From NCBI GenBank assembly GCA_018376135.1, contig JAHABX010000026.1, positions 1 through 46,536 on the forward strand: a DNA stretch of 46,536 nucleotides, written 5' to 3'. This stretch comes from Clostridiales bacterium. Its GTDB lineage: Bacteria > Bacillota > Clostridia > Lachnospirales > Lachnospiraceae. Positions 32,134 to 42,290 of the stretch are shown one piece after another (position 1 is the stretch's first letter; each line of letters starts with the position of its first letter). The notes beneath the pieces are model-generated. The model saw only the letters and a program-made list of their open reading frames with translations. It made no database searches and had not been told where the DNA came from. The position numbers were made by a program, and so were the translations under genes.

Positions 32134-34158
32134 TTAAATCAATTCTCCTCCTGCAGCCCAGGGGAACGCCACGGTTACCTTGAACAGATCCCCGTCCAGA
32201 TAAATATCGAAGGTTCCGTTCTGCAGCTCGGTCAGATCCTTTGCAATGGCAAGTCCCAGTCCGCTGCCTTCTGTGGTACGGGATTCATCCCCTCTTGTAA
32301 ACCGTTCCGTCAGCTCCTCCGCCGTAATATTCAACGGCTGCTCGGAGACATTTTTCATGGACAGCACTGCCATCTGTCCGTCGCATTTCACATCCAGATA
32401 CACCCTGGTATTGGGCATGGCGTACTTTTCCACATTGCGGTAGAGATTTTCAATGATTCTCCACAGTCTCCTGCCGTCCGCCTCCACATACAGCGGATAA
32501 TCCGGATAACCGGACATCAGCTTCAGCCCTCTGGCTGCAAAGCGCTCTTCAAATTCGCCGCTGGTCTGCATCAGAAGCTCCTTGAAGTCGATTCTCTGAA
32601 TGTCCAGCGTCACATTGCCTGAGCTGGCTCTGGAAGCCTCCACCAGATCCTCCGTAAGCTGCTTCAGCCTCTGGGATTTCTGATCCAGCACCCGCAGATA
32701 TTCCTGCGCCTTCGGATGATCGATCTTCTCCCGCTTCATAAGATCCACATAATTGATGATAGAAGTCAAAGGCGTCTTCAGATCATGAGATACATTGGTG
32801 ATCAGATCCGCTTTCATGCGCTCACTCTTCATCTGCTCCTGAAGCGCACTTTTTAGTCCGTCCCCCAGATTGTTCACCGCTTCTGCCATCTGCATATTAT
32901 TCTGGAAAAGACCCTCTGTGGAGATCCGCGCATCCTGCTCTCCGTTTGTCATGGCAAGCACTCCGTCCAGCAGTCTCTGACGCTGAAGCGCTTCCCAGAT
33001 GAGGATTCCCAGAACAGCAAGCTTGTAGCCCAGAAGCACCACATCCCCGATCAGTCCGGTTCCCAGGATCAGCCGGAGGACCGCCCCGATCAGCTCATAT
33101 CCTGCAAAACAGAGACAGAGACGCACAACGGTATTTGCATGCTCCATTACCAGAAGCAGTGCCCTTCCCGTATATTCTGCCAGCCGCCAGAGCAGATACA
33201 GTGCCGTGATCAGAAGAATCACACCGCCGGTCACAACGGGACCGATATAACCCGGCAGCACCTCCTGGGCCTTCTCATATTCCCGGGCTGACACCGCCAT
33301 CTCGTCCGCCACCGGAAAACCGGTGTCGATTCCCACATAGACCTGATACTCTCCGGTCAGATGAATATTCCATCCGCTCAAAAGAGAATGGGTATTGTAG
33401 GAATAATAGTCTCCCACATTCTGCTGTGCCACATTGGTGGAACGGCTGTCAAAAATGTAATAGCTTCCCAGATTTTTAAAATATGCCTCAAAATCTTCCT
33501 GTACCGCACCTTCATGCTGAAGCTCCGGTACATTGGTGATTATATTTCCATTTCCCAGATCCCACAATGCATAACGCACATTAACTGCCTCATAGGACCA
33601 TGCTTTCTTCAGCTCCTGATATTCCGCCACGTCCTTCTGAAGCATATTCATGACTTCCTGGATCTGGCTGACTACCACATTGTACTCCTCATCGCATTCA
33701 TTGGCGTATTCCTGAATACTTCCATAGAATAATGGCTTATAGGGCTCATACAGAACATCGGAACCAAAGCTTGTTCCCTTCAGGCTCCATTGATACAGAT
33801 CCCCCAGACGATAGCAGATTCCATTGCTCTTCTCACTCTCCGGCATGGTCTCATAGACCGTTCTGGAATCCAGATAATCCCTTACCCGGATGATCTTGTC
33901 CGGATCATAAGCCCCTCCCTTTTCCAGACGGCTGCTTTTTGCCGCCACAGAAAGTGCATTGTAGACCGCCTCCGAAGCCTGGCTGGCATATTGCCCGGTC
34001 TCCAGGTACTCCCTTCCCCGAAGGACATCCTCCCAGACCTCTCTTCCGTATCCGCTGCGTGCACCTGACGCAAGACCAATGGTCAGCGCTGCCGCTGCCA
34101 GCAGATTCAGGATCACTGCAAAACACCTTAGAAAAGCAGTATATTTCCTCTTTTTCAT
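32134..34158 (-). CDS. Sensor histidine kinase with multi-TM module (674 aa)
   Basis: TM1 (about 9-31), a long extracytoplasmic domain (about 32-310), a cluster of about three to four TM segments (VVTGGVILLITALYLLWRLA through LAVLGILIWEAL, about 313-395), then HisKA with NVSHDLKTPLTSIINYVDLM (His about residue 458) and HATPase_c with IIENLYRNVEKYAMP and TEGSGLGLAIAKDL. The usual Asn box is altered to ENLYRNVEKY, as in several Firmicute kinases. It follows its response regulator by 8 bp. The stimulus is not evident. Confidence 0.93.
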   Translation of the reverse strand: MKKRKYTAFLRCFAVILNLLAAAALTIGLASGARSGYGREVWEDVLRGREYLETGQYASQASEAVYNALSVAAKSSRLEKGGAYDPDKIIRVRDYLDSRTVYETMPESEKSNGICYRLGDLYQWSLKGTSFGSDVLYEPYKPLFYGSIQEYANECDEEYNVVVSQIQEVMNMLQKDVAEYQELKKAWSYEAVNVRYALWDLGNGNIITNVPELQHEGAVQEDFEAYFKNLGSYYIFDSRSTNVAQQNVGDYYSYNTHSLLSGWNIHLTGEYQVYVGIDTGFPVADEMAVSAREYEKAQEVLPGYIGPVVTGGVILLITALYLLWRLAEYTGRALLLVMEHANTVVRLCLCFAGYELIGAVLRLILGTGLIGDVVLLGYKLAVLGILIWEALQRQRLLDGVLAMTNGEQDARISTEGLFQNNMQMAEAVNNLGDGLKSALQEQMKSERMKADLITNVSHDLKTPLTSIINYVDLMKREKIDHPKAQEYLRVLDQKSQRLKQLTEDLVEASRASSGNVTLDIQRIDFKELLMQTSGEFEERFAARGLKLMSGYPDYPLYVEADGRRLWRIIENLYRNVEKYAMPNTRVYLDVKCDGQMAVLSMKNVSEQPLNITAEELTERFTRGDESRTTEGSGLGLAIAKDLTELQNGTFDIYLDGDLFKVTVAFPWAAGGELI

Positions 34159-34166
34159 ATTGCCTC

Positions 34167-34856
34167 CTATTCCCTGTCAATCTTATAGCCCACGCCCCAG
34201 ACAACCTTCAGATACCGCGGGTCTTTGGGATTGATCTCGATTTTTTCCCGGATATGGCGAATATGTACAGCTACGGTATTGTCGCCGCCGATGGCTTCCT
34301 CGTTCCAGATCCGTTCATAGATCTGGGCGATGGAAAAGACTCTGCCCGGATTCTGAACCAGCAGAAGCAGGATCCGGTATTCGATGGGCGTCAGCTTCAC
34401 CGCTTCCCCATCCACCGTCACTTCCTTGCGTTCATCGTCCATGACCAGACCTCCGATCCGGAATACGGTCGGTTTCGACTCTGCGATCGCCCCCAGCTGC
34501 GTATACCGGCGGAGCAGGGATTTCACCCTTGCCGTCAGCTCCAGCGGATTAAAGGGCTTCGTGATGTAATCATCCGCCCCGATATTCAGTCCCAGAATCT
34601 TATCCACATCCTCGGACTTGGCTGACAGGAAAATGATCGGCACACTGCTTGTCTCCCGGATCTTCATGGTCGCCCGGATCCCATCCAGGTGAGGCATCAT
34701 AATGTCCAATAAAACCAGATGTACTTCCGTGCTCTCCAGCGTCCGGATGGCTTCCAGCCCGTCATAGGCCTTCAGTACCGTATATCCCTCCTGGCTTAAA
34801 TAGATCTCTATCGCATCTACGATCTCGCGGTCATCATCGCATACCAGTATGTTCAT
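34167..34856 (-). CDS. OmpR-family response regulator (229 aa)
   Basis: Receiver with ILVCDDDREIV, Asp in VLLDIMMPHLDGIRA, IIFLSAKS and Lys in YITKPFNPLEL. Winged helix (about 130-228) with LTPIEYRILLLLVQNPGRVF and NTVAVHIRHIREKIE. Upstream gene of the two-gene operon with the kinase at 32134. Regulator family is certain; target genes are unknown. Confidence 0.96.
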   Translation of the reverse strand: MNILVCDDDREIVDAIEIYLSQEGYTVLKAYDGLEAIRTLESTEVHLVLLDIMMPHLDGIRATMKIRETSSVPIIFLSAKSEDVDKILGLNIGADDYITKPFNPLELTARVKSLLRRYTQLGAIAESKPTVFRIGGLVMDDERKEVTVDGEAVKLTPIEYRILLLLVQNPGRVFSIAQIYERIWNEEAIGGDNTVAVHIRHIREKIEINPKDPRYLKVVWGVGYKIDRE

Positions 34857-34934
34857 ATTCGTTTCTCCTTTTCTGATTACAGTTATACCATTTCATTTTT
34901 AAGATGAAAGAGGCAAAATTATTAAGATTCCTTT

Positions 34935-34968
34935 AAAAAATGCCGCCGCAGGCATTTCTTCTGCGGCA
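34935..34968 (-). terminator. Terminator downstream of the aminopeptidase operon
   Basis: On the minus strand TGCCGCAG (34968-34961) pairs with CTGCGGCGGCA (34951-34941, small bulge), followed by six T. Confidence 0.75.
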
Positions 34969-34977
34969 GCACAATTA

Positions 34978-36096
34978 CTATCCTATCAGGTTTTCAGGAT
35001 TCAGGCATTCCAGCTCCGGCAGCACAAATCTTCCGTCCTTCCGGATCAGTACATCATCGAACCAGATCTCCCCACCGCCATACTCCGGTCTCTGGATCAG
35101 CACCAGATCCCAGTGGATGGATGAGGAATTTCCATTAGGCGCCTCATCATAGCAGTTTCCCGGAGTAAAATGAATGGATCCCATGATCTTCTCATCGAAC
35201 AGCGTGTCCTTCATAGGATGCAGAATATACGGGTTTACGCCGATGGCGAACTCTCCCACATATCTGGCTCCCTCATCCATATCAAATACTTTGTTGATCC
35301 GTTCTGTATCATTGGCTTTTGCCCTGACGATTCTGCCGTTTTCAAAGGTCAGGCAGATATTCTCATAGGTAAATCCCTGAAATACAGACGGTGTATTGTA
35401 AGAGAGCGTTCCATTGACGGAGTCCCTTACCGGCGCCGTATAGACTTCCCCGTCCGGAATATTCATCCTTCCCGCACAGGGAATCGCAGGAATCCCTTTT
35501 ATAGAGAAACTTAGGTCCGTTCCCGGTCCCGTCAGACGAACCTGATCCGTCCGGTTCATCAGCCGGATCAACGGCTGCATGGCTCTCTCCATCCGGCTGT
35601 AATCCAGATTACATACCTGAAAATAAAAATCCTCAAAGGTCTCCGTGCTTGTTCCGGAAAGCTGCGCCATGGCATCGTTGGGATAACGGAGCACGACCCA
35701 TCTGGTCTTCGGCACACGGATGCCATGATGCACCGGCGTCACATAATACTTTTCATATACTGCCATCCGCTCCGCAGGCACATCCGACAGCTCAGAGACA
35801 TTGTCGCTTCCGCGCACACCGATATAACAGTCCATATTGGACATCTCCAGCGCATCCACCTGCGCCATCAGCTCCATCTGCTCCTTTGTGCACTCCATGA
35901 TCTGAAGCCGCTGAAGCTGCGGATCCGTATAATGAACGAACGGAAGTCCGCCCGCCTCATAGACCGCCTTTACCAGCTCCTTCGCCAGCGGTCTGGTACT
36001 CTCTCCTGTATAATGTACATACACCTTGTCTCCCTGACCCACCTGGCAGGAGTAATTCACCAGATTGTGTGCAAGGGTTTTGATTCTCTCATCCAT
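34978..36096 (-). CDS. M29-family aminopeptidase (372 aa)
   Basis: Metallo-aminopeptidase of family M29 (AmpS/PepS/aminopeptidase T), which removes N-terminal residues from peptides in the cytosol. The N-terminal domain has VGQGDKVYVHYTGESTRPLA; the metal-binding half has IPDGEVYTAPVRDSVNGTL, FENGRIV, FAIGVNP and the H-x-D pair in SSIHWDLVL. Length is slightly under the usual 400-410. It follows the 834-aa secreted protein gene by 15 bp and is probably co-transcribed with it. Confidence 0.88.
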   Translation of the reverse strand: MDERIKTLAHNLVNYSCQVGQGDKVYVHYTGESTRPLAKELVKAVYEAGGLPFVHYTDPQLQRLQIMECTKEQMELMAQVDALEMSNMDCYIGVRGSDNVSELSDVPAERMAVYEKYYVTPVHHGIRVPKTRWVVLRYPNDAMAQLSGTSTETFEDFYFQVCNLDYSRMERAMQPLIRLMNRTDQVRLTGPGTDLSFSIKGIPAIPCAGRMNIPDGEVYTAPVRDSVNGTLSYNTPSVFQGFTYENICLTFENGRIVRAKANDTERINKVFDMDEGARYVGEFAIGVNPYILHPMKDTLFDEKIMGSIHFTPGNCYDEAPNGNSSSIHWDLVLIQRPEYGGGEIWFDDVLIRKDGRFVLPELECLNPENLIG

Positions 36097-36111
36097 TGCC
36101 TGTCCTTCCTT

Positions 36112-38616
36112 CTATTCCGGCAGACAAGTAAAAAACTGATTGCCTGCCGCCTCAAACATTGCGGTACTGTCCTTGATCCCCGCTTTTCTAAGGGCTGTCT
36201 GCCCCGGTTCATAATAGGTAATATTCAGCGGATCATAGCCGACGATCAGCACCGGGCTGCCCGTATTGGCAACCGCTATGACCGGCATCCCCTGACTCAC
36301 ATAATACAATGCCATATTCAGGCTGCATCCCGGAATCAGGCAGACGCTCTCTCCCAGTTCTCTCTCCAGGAGCTCCCATACTTCCGTGCCTGCATCCAGC
36401 TCCGCCTGCACATCCATATAGATCTGCTTCTGACGCAGCAGAAGCTGCACACACTGCGCAATACCGCTTCCGCTCATCTCCATGGTCTCCAGATCTTCAA
36501 ATCCGGTTATCTGCGTTCTGACCAGACGGTTTCCCCGCTCCCAGTAACACTGATATCCATTTTTCCAGACTGATCCCATGCCTTCATAGGCATAAACCAC
36601 TGCCTCCGGCAGTGTATCGAAGCCTTTTGCCGTCCCCTGAAAGCTCCATGCGTAATAGCTTTCCGTTCCCTGATTTTCCAGCTGCAGGATGCGTTCTCCT
36701 TCAAACAGAACCAGCTTTACCTTCGGACGCTTCATCGAACTTTTCTTTATCTTTCCCTCATAGGCAAAATGATATTCATTCCTTTTTACTTCATCGCTGG
36801 CGGTCTCCAGGCTCAGCTTCTCCTGAACCGGCTCACTGGTATACGTAATGGGTTCCGGCAGTGCCTCCGCATAAGAGCCATCTCCCGTCAGGGTAATACA
36901 GGACAGATCGATCCGGTTCTCCACGATAGAAACACCCGTCACATATTTTCCCTTGGATGCGTAATCAAACTCCCGCACCTCATTTCCCGAAGTCCCGCGG
37001 ATGGTGACCTTATACATCGGTACGATCTGCTGTCCTGCCATATCGGTTCGGATATCCTCCCGATATGCGGTTCCATAGAGGAAATCCTCCTCCATAAAAC
37101 CAAGCACCTGCAGCGCCTCTGTGCTTTCTGCCGGAATCTGTCCAATGGTTCCGTTTCCGGTATTCAAAAGACTGATATTTTCCCCGTTCTCATCTGTCCA
37201 CGCAGCAAGCCGCCCGCTCTCGGACACCTGAAGATTCTTCTCACTGACACCCTCTGCCAGGATCTTCACCGAGCAGTCTGCCAGATTGATCTGAAGGATC
37301 ATGTCCCGATAAGAAAGCCACGCCTTTCCGGTCTCATTCTCCACTGCCAGCTCGCCGATCTCCTCCCTGACCACCTGATAAGGGCGGTCGCTCGGCAGAA
37401 AATACTGCTCCTCTACCGTATTCATAAGCGCATCATAATGGCAGAGCAGGACACCGCTTCTGCCCTCATAATTGCCGCGGTTCATGTATCCGTACACCAG
37501 GAAATCCATGCTGCCGGAATCCTCCACCGTCAAAATCCGGAAATCATGGGCATTGTAAAAGCCTCTTGCATCCTCTCCATCCTCAAAGCCATAGACACGG
37601 CTCAAACGGTTCTGTCCAAAATCATAGCACCAGAGCTGTCCCTGCTGGACAAAGCCGACCACGCTTTCATCCTCATTCTTCCGGTAATTGATATCACCGC
37701 TCTGGATGCCAAAGGGGATCTTCCCGTCCTGTACAAGCTGCCCGTCCACTGAAAAAATACGGTCTGCAGTCCGCTCATATGCCAGCAGATACATATTCGA
37801 TACCGAGTAACGTATCCGGAAGGAATCGGTTACCTCGTAAACTTCCCCGGTCTGTGTATTTCTCAGATCATATTCCATCACCAGAGAGACGATGTCTCCC
37901 TCCAGCTCTGTAAAGCGCAGAAGCTCTTCGGATATTTGCTCAACCGGCATGTCGCCCCAGGCGACCGGACCGGACCGGGAATGGATATTGACATAGCCCA
38001 GGCTTCTGCCATCCATCGTACCGTCAGGCTCCAGCTTATTCAAATAGGCATGCTCCGTATCCTTCTGCACGGTCATGTCATGAAATTCCTTTGCAAAATC
38101 CACGCATTCCTGTACATGGTTCTGTCCCAGATAACTGATCTGGGAATAGTAAAAGACCGGACCATGTTCCTCAGTCTGTACCTTCAGAAGAAAAAGATAT
38201 TTCTCTCCTCTCTCCAGAAGATCCTTCAGATCCAGCGTCAGATGAAGATACTTCCCATCATCCTCTGCCGGAAGATTCTCCCCGCTTTCAATGAGCCTGC
38301 TCATATCCAGACTGCGCACCTCATAAGAAATGTTCTCAATCTGCGCATTGTATTTCTCAACCGCAATTCCCAGCCTGTGGTCCTCGGACAGCCCCAGAAT
38401 AGAATCCATCATATAGCTTCCATCCATCTCCGTCACATAGCCATGCATCTCATTGTAAATCTGCCCGTCCTTCTCTGCATAAACCACAGGCAGAGTTGCC
38501 TCTGCCATCGCCGCGGTCATATCCCGATTGCCCATATAGGTCGCATAATTCATAAATCCGACTCCCGCCAGAAATGCCAGCAGGATCGTAACACATTGTA
38601 TAATTCGTCTCTTCAT
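36112..38616 (-). CDS. Large membrane-anchored extracellular protein with C39-like C-terminus (834 aa)
   Basis: A single N-terminal hydrophobic segment (IIQCVTILLAFLAGVGFMNY) suggests a signal anchor. A long beta-rich middle part contains propeller-like repeats (SESGRLAAWTDENGENISLL, FGFEDGEDARGF-type blades; about 260-560). The last 130 residues resemble a C39/papain-like peptidase domain: SGSGIAQCVQLLLRQK with a Cys, GCSLNMALYYVSQGMPVIAV and SPVLIVGYDPLNITYYEPG. The His that normally precedes the VVGYD strand is absent, so proteolytic activity is doubtful. I know the family only as conserved in Lachnospiraceae; function unknown. Confidence 0.65.
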   Translation of the reverse strand: MKRRIIQCVTILLAFLAGVGFMNYATYMGNRDMTAAMAEATLPVVYAEKDGQIYNEMHGYVTEMDGSYMMDSILGLSEDHRLGIAVEKYNAQIENISYEVRSLDMSRLIESGENLPAEDDGKYLHLTLDLKDLLERGEKYLFLLKVQTEEHGPVFYYSQISYLGQNHVQECVDFAKEFHDMTVQKDTEHAYLNKLEPDGTMDGRSLGYVNIHSRSGPVAWGDMPVEQISEELLRFTELEGDIVSLVMEYDLRNTQTGEVYEVTDSFRIRYSVSNMYLLAYERTADRIFSVDGQLVQDGKIPFGIQSGDINYRKNEDESVVGFVQQGQLWCYDFGQNRLSRVYGFEDGEDARGFYNAHDFRILTVEDSGSMDFLVYGYMNRGNYEGRSGVLLCHYDALMNTVEEQYFLPSDRPYQVVREEIGELAVENETGKAWLSYRDMILQINLADCSVKILAEGVSEKNLQVSESGRLAAWTDENGENISLLNTGNGTIGQIPAESTEALQVLGFMEEDFLYGTAYREDIRTDMAGQQIVPMYKVTIRGTSGNEVREFDYASKGKYVTGVSIVENRIDLSCITLTGDGSYAEALPEPITYTSEPVQEKLSLETASDEVKRNEYHFAYEGKIKKSSMKRPKVKLVLFEGERILQLENQGTESYYAWSFQGTAKGFDTLPEAVVYAYEGMGSVWKNGYQCYWERGNRLVRTQITGFEDLETMEMSGSGIAQCVQLLLRQKQIYMDVQAELDAGTEVWELLERELGESVCLIPGCSLNMALYYVSQGMPVIAVANTGSPVLIVGYDPLNITYYEPGQTALRKAGIKDSTAMFEAAGNQFFTCLPE

Positions 38617-38700
38617 TCTTTTCTCCAGAATACTTTCTGTTTTTTATTGTAACAATCTTTTTTTCCATGGTCAATATCTGTTACTGTTCCGTCCAGGTCA

Positions 38701-39150
38701 TTATGGAAAGCACCGAAAGCAATTCCTGTTCTTCTTTCTGCGGCGCATCATCTCCTGCAGAAGCAATACCCCGATCAGATCCTGCAGCTGCTCCCAGCCC
38801 GGCGCCTTATCGTCAAACTTCTCTCCCGTCTGTGCGCCGTCCCATACCTCTTTGGACTTTCGCATCAGAGATAACTGATCCGGATACTCATCATACATCA
38901 TACTTCCCGGATACTCAAGCCCATTGCATACTTCCTCCACGTAGGGCTGCAGCCGCCTCGCCATCAGAGGATACAGCTCTCTTAACCGCTTTGTATCCAT
39001 CTCATCCTCCATACGCTCCGGCGAATCCCACAGATTCCAGTAGTTCATCTGGTTCCCGTAGGGATACAGCCATGGAAATGCCCTGTTTTCAGGGAATGCA
39101 GTGTAGGGAGAGTTCATATAAAAGGGATTCCATTCTCTGTTTGTCTTCAT
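38701..39150 (-). CDS. Conserved hypothetical protein, possibly spore-related (149 aa)
   Basis: Aromatic- and proline-rich N-terminus (NPFYMNSPYTAFPENRAFPW), then a conserved core (RLRELYPLMARRLQPYVEEV, LEYPGSMMYDEYPDQLSLMR) and a helical, basic, cysteine-containing tail. Composition is reminiscent of small coat-type proteins of spore formers, and I recall this core in several Lachnospiraceae, but no function is established. It stands alone, with GGAG before the ATG. Confidence 0.6.
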   Translation of the reverse strand: MKTNREWNPFYMNSPYTAFPENRAFPWLYPYGNQMNYWNLWDSPERMEDEMDTKRLRELYPLMARRLQPYVEEVCNGLEYPGSMMYDEYPDQLSLMRKSKEVWDGAQTGEKFDDKAPGWEQLQDLIGVLLLQEMMRRRKKNRNCFRCFP

Positions 39151-39224
39151 GAAATCGACTCCATTTCCATATTATTATATATTACCTATATGCAGCTGAT
39201 ACGAAAAAGGCTATTTTAAATAAC

Positions 39225-39257
39225 AAAAACAGAGCTATCGCATTCACAATAGCCCTG
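39225..39257 (-). terminator. Terminator of the beta-glucoside operon
   Basis: On the minus strand CAG-g-GCTAT pairs with ATAGC-t-CTG, followed by TTTTTGTTATTT, 45 bp after the GH1 stop codon. Confidence 0.75.
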
Positions 39258-39302
39258 CCTTATCTTATGATATGAAATCAAAATATTTTATCAAAACCCG
39301 GA

Positions 39303-40739
39303 TTACAATAGATCTTCCCCATTTGTGGCAATTACTTTTTTATACCACTCAAAGGACTTCTTCTTACTCCGGTTCAAAGTGCCATTCCCCTCATTGTCCT
39401 TATCCACATAGATAAAGCCATACCGTTTCTTCATTTCGCCCGTTGTAAAGGAAACGCAGTCAATACATCCCCAGGGGGTATATCCCATCAGCTCCACACC
39501 GTCCAGCAATACCGCTTTTTTCATTGCTTCAATGTGTTCTCGAAGATATGCAATTCGATAATCATCCTCAATGCTTCCATCCGGCTCTACCTTGTCAATA
39601 GCTCCAAATCCATTTTCCACAATGAACAATGGCTTCTGATATCTTTCATACAGAAGATTCAGTGCATAACGGAGTCCTACAGGATCGATCTGCCAGCCCC
39701 AATTGCTTTTCTCCACAAAAGGATTACTGACACTTCCCGGATACCCATCCAATCCATTCCCTTCGCACACAACATCTGCTTTTACCGCATTCGTCATGTA
39801 ATAACTGAAGCCTACGTAATCTACGGTACCTTCCTTCAGGATCCGGGCATCCTCTTCTTCCATATGAATACGGAAATTCTTTCTCTCCCATTCTCTCAGG
39901 ATGTAAGTCGGATATTCGCCCCGTACATGCACATCCCCAAACAGATACCTGTCATGCATTGCCTCCACCGAATACATCATGTCATCCGGATGACAGGAAT
40001 ACGGATAGATCGGCACACAGGCAACCATGCACCCAATCTGGAAATCCGGGTTGATCTCATGTCCTTTCTGAACCACAAGCGCACTGGAAACCAGTTCATG
40101 ATGCACCACCTGATACATACACTCCTCCGGATTCTCCTCATTCATAAAGATCACACCGGAGCAGGTATAGCCAAACAACGGATATTTGAAGTTTTTCTGA
40201 TTGTTGATCTCATTAAATGTCATCCAGTATTTTACTTTATTCTGATATCGCTCCATTACAGTCACGGCATACCGTACAAAGAAATCAATGACCTTCCGGT
40301 TCTTCCAGCCGCCGTACTTCTTCACAAGATGATACGGCATTTCAAAATGTGACAGCGTCACCACCGGCTGAATATTGTATTTTAAGAGTTCATCAAACAG
40401 ATCATCATAGAACTGCAAACCTTCCTCATTGGGCAGCTCTTCATCTCCATTTGGAAAGATCCTGGTCCATGCGATGGAGGTCCGGAAGCATTTGAATCCC
40501 ATTTCAGCAAACAATTTGATGTCTTCTTTATAGTGATGGTAAAAATCAACAGCCTCATGATTCGGATAATAATATCCTTCCTTCACTCCATCTGTAATTA
40601 CACGATCCACTCCATGGGCGCCACCTGTAAGTACATCAACAATACTGACACCCTTTCCGCCTTCCTTCCAGCCGCCTTCTACCTGATGAGCCGCAACTGC
40701 GCCTCCCCAGAGAAAATCATCCGGTAATCTGTTCATCAT
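39303..40739 (-). CDS. GH1 6-phospho-beta-glucosidase (478 aa)
   Basis: Hydrolyses phosphorylated beta-glucosides imported by the PTS. The N-terminus PDDFLWGGAVAAHQVEG is a GH1 signature; the acid/base Glu is in MTFNEINNQ and the nucleophile Glu in LFIVENGFGAID. The C-terminal KKRYGFIYVDKDN and KSFEWYKKVI are typical of 6-phospho enzymes. The start is set at the ATG at 40739 (or the adjacent one at 40736), after AGGAGG; upstream open codons overlap the PTS gene. It is 13 bp behind the PTS gene. Confidence 0.94.
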   Translation of the reverse strand: MMNRLPDDFLWGGAVAAHQVEGGWKEGGKGVSIVDVLTGGAHGVDRVITDGVKEGYYYPNHEAVDFYHHYKEDIKLFAEMGFKCFRTSIAWTRIFPNGDEELPNEEGLQFYDDLFDELLKYNIQPVVTLSHFEMPYHLVKKYGGWKNRKVIDFFVRYAVTVMERYQNKVKYWMTFNEINNQKNFKYPLFGYTCSGVIFMNEENPEECMYQVVHHELVSSALVVQKGHEINPDFQIGCMVACVPIYPYSCHPDDMMYSVEAMHDRYLFGDVHVRGEYPTYILREWERKNFRIHMEEEDARILKEGTVDYVGFSYYMTNAVKADVVCEGNGLDGYPGSVSNPFVEKSNWGWQIDPVGLRYALNLLYERYQKPLFIVENGFGAIDKVEPDGSIEDDYRIAYLREHIEAMKKAVLLDGVELMGYTPWGCIDCVSFTTGEMKKRYGFIYVDKDNEGNGTLNRSKKKSFEWYKKVIATNGEDLL

Positions 40740-40752
40740 CTGGCCCTCCTGT

Positions 40753-42114
40753 TCACGCATTTTCATCTTCCTTGAAACCAGCCGCCATCGTCAGAATCAT
40801 ACCAAGCACAAAGGAAACAACAACGGAAATCAAAAGTCCAATAAACGGTGTGGCATATCCTTCTTTGAAATATGCCGGAAGCGTTGCAATTCCCGGCATA
40901 TTATAGCCCCAGGATACTGCACGAAAACCTCCCGCGATGGCACCGCCTGCAGCACCCGCAATACATCCGCAGATCATAGGTCTTTTCAGCCGCAGATTTA
41001 CGCCGTAAATTGCCGGCTCCGTAATACCGAAAAGTCCGGTAATTGCCGCTGAAAGAGATACTCCCTTCATATCCTTGTTTTTCGTCTTAAAGAATACACC
41101 AAGTGCCGCACCTGCCTGAGAAAATACTGCCGATGCCTGAAGACCTGTAAAGGTATCGTATCCGAGCGATGCATAATTTCCAACCGTAACCGGGGTAATT
41201 CCCCAATGCACGCCGAAGATGACCATAACCTCCCACAGACCTCCTACGATCAGTCCTGCCACAATCGGGCTCAATCCATAGAGATAATTATAGATACCGC
41301 CAATCGCATTTCCCACGGTACTGCCAAAAGGTCCAAATGCAAGCAGGGTCAGAGGAACCATGATAACAATCGTGAACATGGGTGAAAACAGGTTCCTTAC
41401 AACAATCGGAAGATACTTATCAAAAAATTTCTGTACATAGGATGCGATCCAGATTGCAAGGATCATCGGAATTACCGAAGAGGTGTAGCTTAACAGCTGT
41501 ACTCTCATCCCAAGAAAATATACCGGTTCTCCCGCATTTACCATGTTCATATAATCCGGACAGACCAGCGCACATGCAATTACAATCGCCGCATATGTGT
41601 TTACATTAAACTTTTTGGACGCCGTCACCGCAATCAGTACCGGCAGGAATGTAAATGCAGTCCATGAAATAAAGTTAAGGATCTGATAAGTGCCTCCCGT
41701 AGTGTCAATTACATTCATCGCCACAAATATTCCCAGAATTCCCTGCAGGATACCGCATGCTGCCAGCGTATACAGAAACGGTGCAAAAATAGCAGAAATC
41801 ACATCTACGATTTTATTAACCAGCCCCACCTTCTGCTTTGTGGCTCCACTCTGTGTCTCATCAATACTCACAAGCCGGAGCACCTGCTCAAACGCATCTT
41901 TTACATGATTACCGATAACGACCTGATATTGTCCTCCCGCCTGTACTACTGTGATCACACCCTGGATTCTTTTAACCTTTTCGGAATCCACAATCGATTC
42001 ATCTTTTAAAATGAACCGTAATCTAGTTGCACAATGGGTCACGTTGGAAATATTTTCATTTCCACCCAGCTCTTTTACCAGCTCCTTCGCAGTTTTCTGA
42101 TAATCAATTGCCAT
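40753..42114 (-). CDS. Beta-glucoside PTS transporter, IIBC (453 aa)
   Basis: The IIB domain (1-90) has the phosphorylated Cys in NVTHCATRLRF; the IIC domain (about 105-450) has around ten TM segments with GVHWGITPV and GITEPAIYGVNLRLKRP, typical of the glucose-glucoside superfamily. A IIA domain is not present, so phosphate must come from a IIA encoded elsewhere. It is the first gene of a two-gene operon with the GH1 enzyme. The RpiR regulator encoded upstream is the probable controller. Confidence 0.94.
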   Translation of the reverse strand: MAIDYQKTAKELVKELGGNENISNVTHCATRLRFILKDESIVDSEKVKRIQGVITVVQAGGQYQVVIGNHVKDAFEQVLRLVSIDETQSGATKQKVGLVNKIVDVISAIFAPFLYTLAACGILQGILGIFVAMNVIDTTGGTYQILNFISWTAFTFLPVLIAVTASKKFNVNTYAAIVIACALVCPDYMNMVNAGEPVYFLGMRVQLLSYTSSVIPMILAIWIASYVQKFFDKYLPIVVRNLFSPMFTIVIMVPLTLLAFGPFGSTVGNAIGGIYNYLYGLSPIVAGLIVGGLWEVMVIFGVHWGITPVTVGNYASLGYDTFTGLQASAVFSQAGAALGVFFKTKNKDMKGVSLSAAITGLFGITEPAIYGVNLRLKRPMICGCIAGAAGGAIAGGFRAVSWGYNMPGIATLPAYFKEGYATPFIGLLISVVVSFVLGMILTMAAGFKEDENA

Positions 42115-42165
42115 ATCTTTTCTCCTTTAATTTTCATTTTGAGTGCCGGTCACTTTCTGATTTTC

Positions 42166-42171
42166 ATTATA
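42166..42171 (-). promoter_or_regulatory. -10 box of the PTS operon promoter
   Basis: TATAAT on the minus strand, 51 bp before the PTS start. The sequence at -35 (CTATCA) is poor, which would fit a promoter that needs activation. Confidence 0.5.
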
Positions 42172-42245
42172 CATGGCTTTTCCAAAAATGATAGTACCTG
42201 ACCGCGCTTAGGCATATGTCCATATCGGAAGGATATTGTTCCCAC

Positions 42246-42274
42246 AAAAAAACAAGGTGTTACAAAACACCCTG
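42246..42274 (-). terminator. Terminator after the RpiR-family gene
   Basis: CAGGGTGTT pairs with AACACCTTG across a 4-nt loop and is followed by seven T on the minus strand. It separates the regulator from the PTS operon. Confidence 0.85.
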
Positions 42275-42290
42275 TTCATTCACGATTCTT

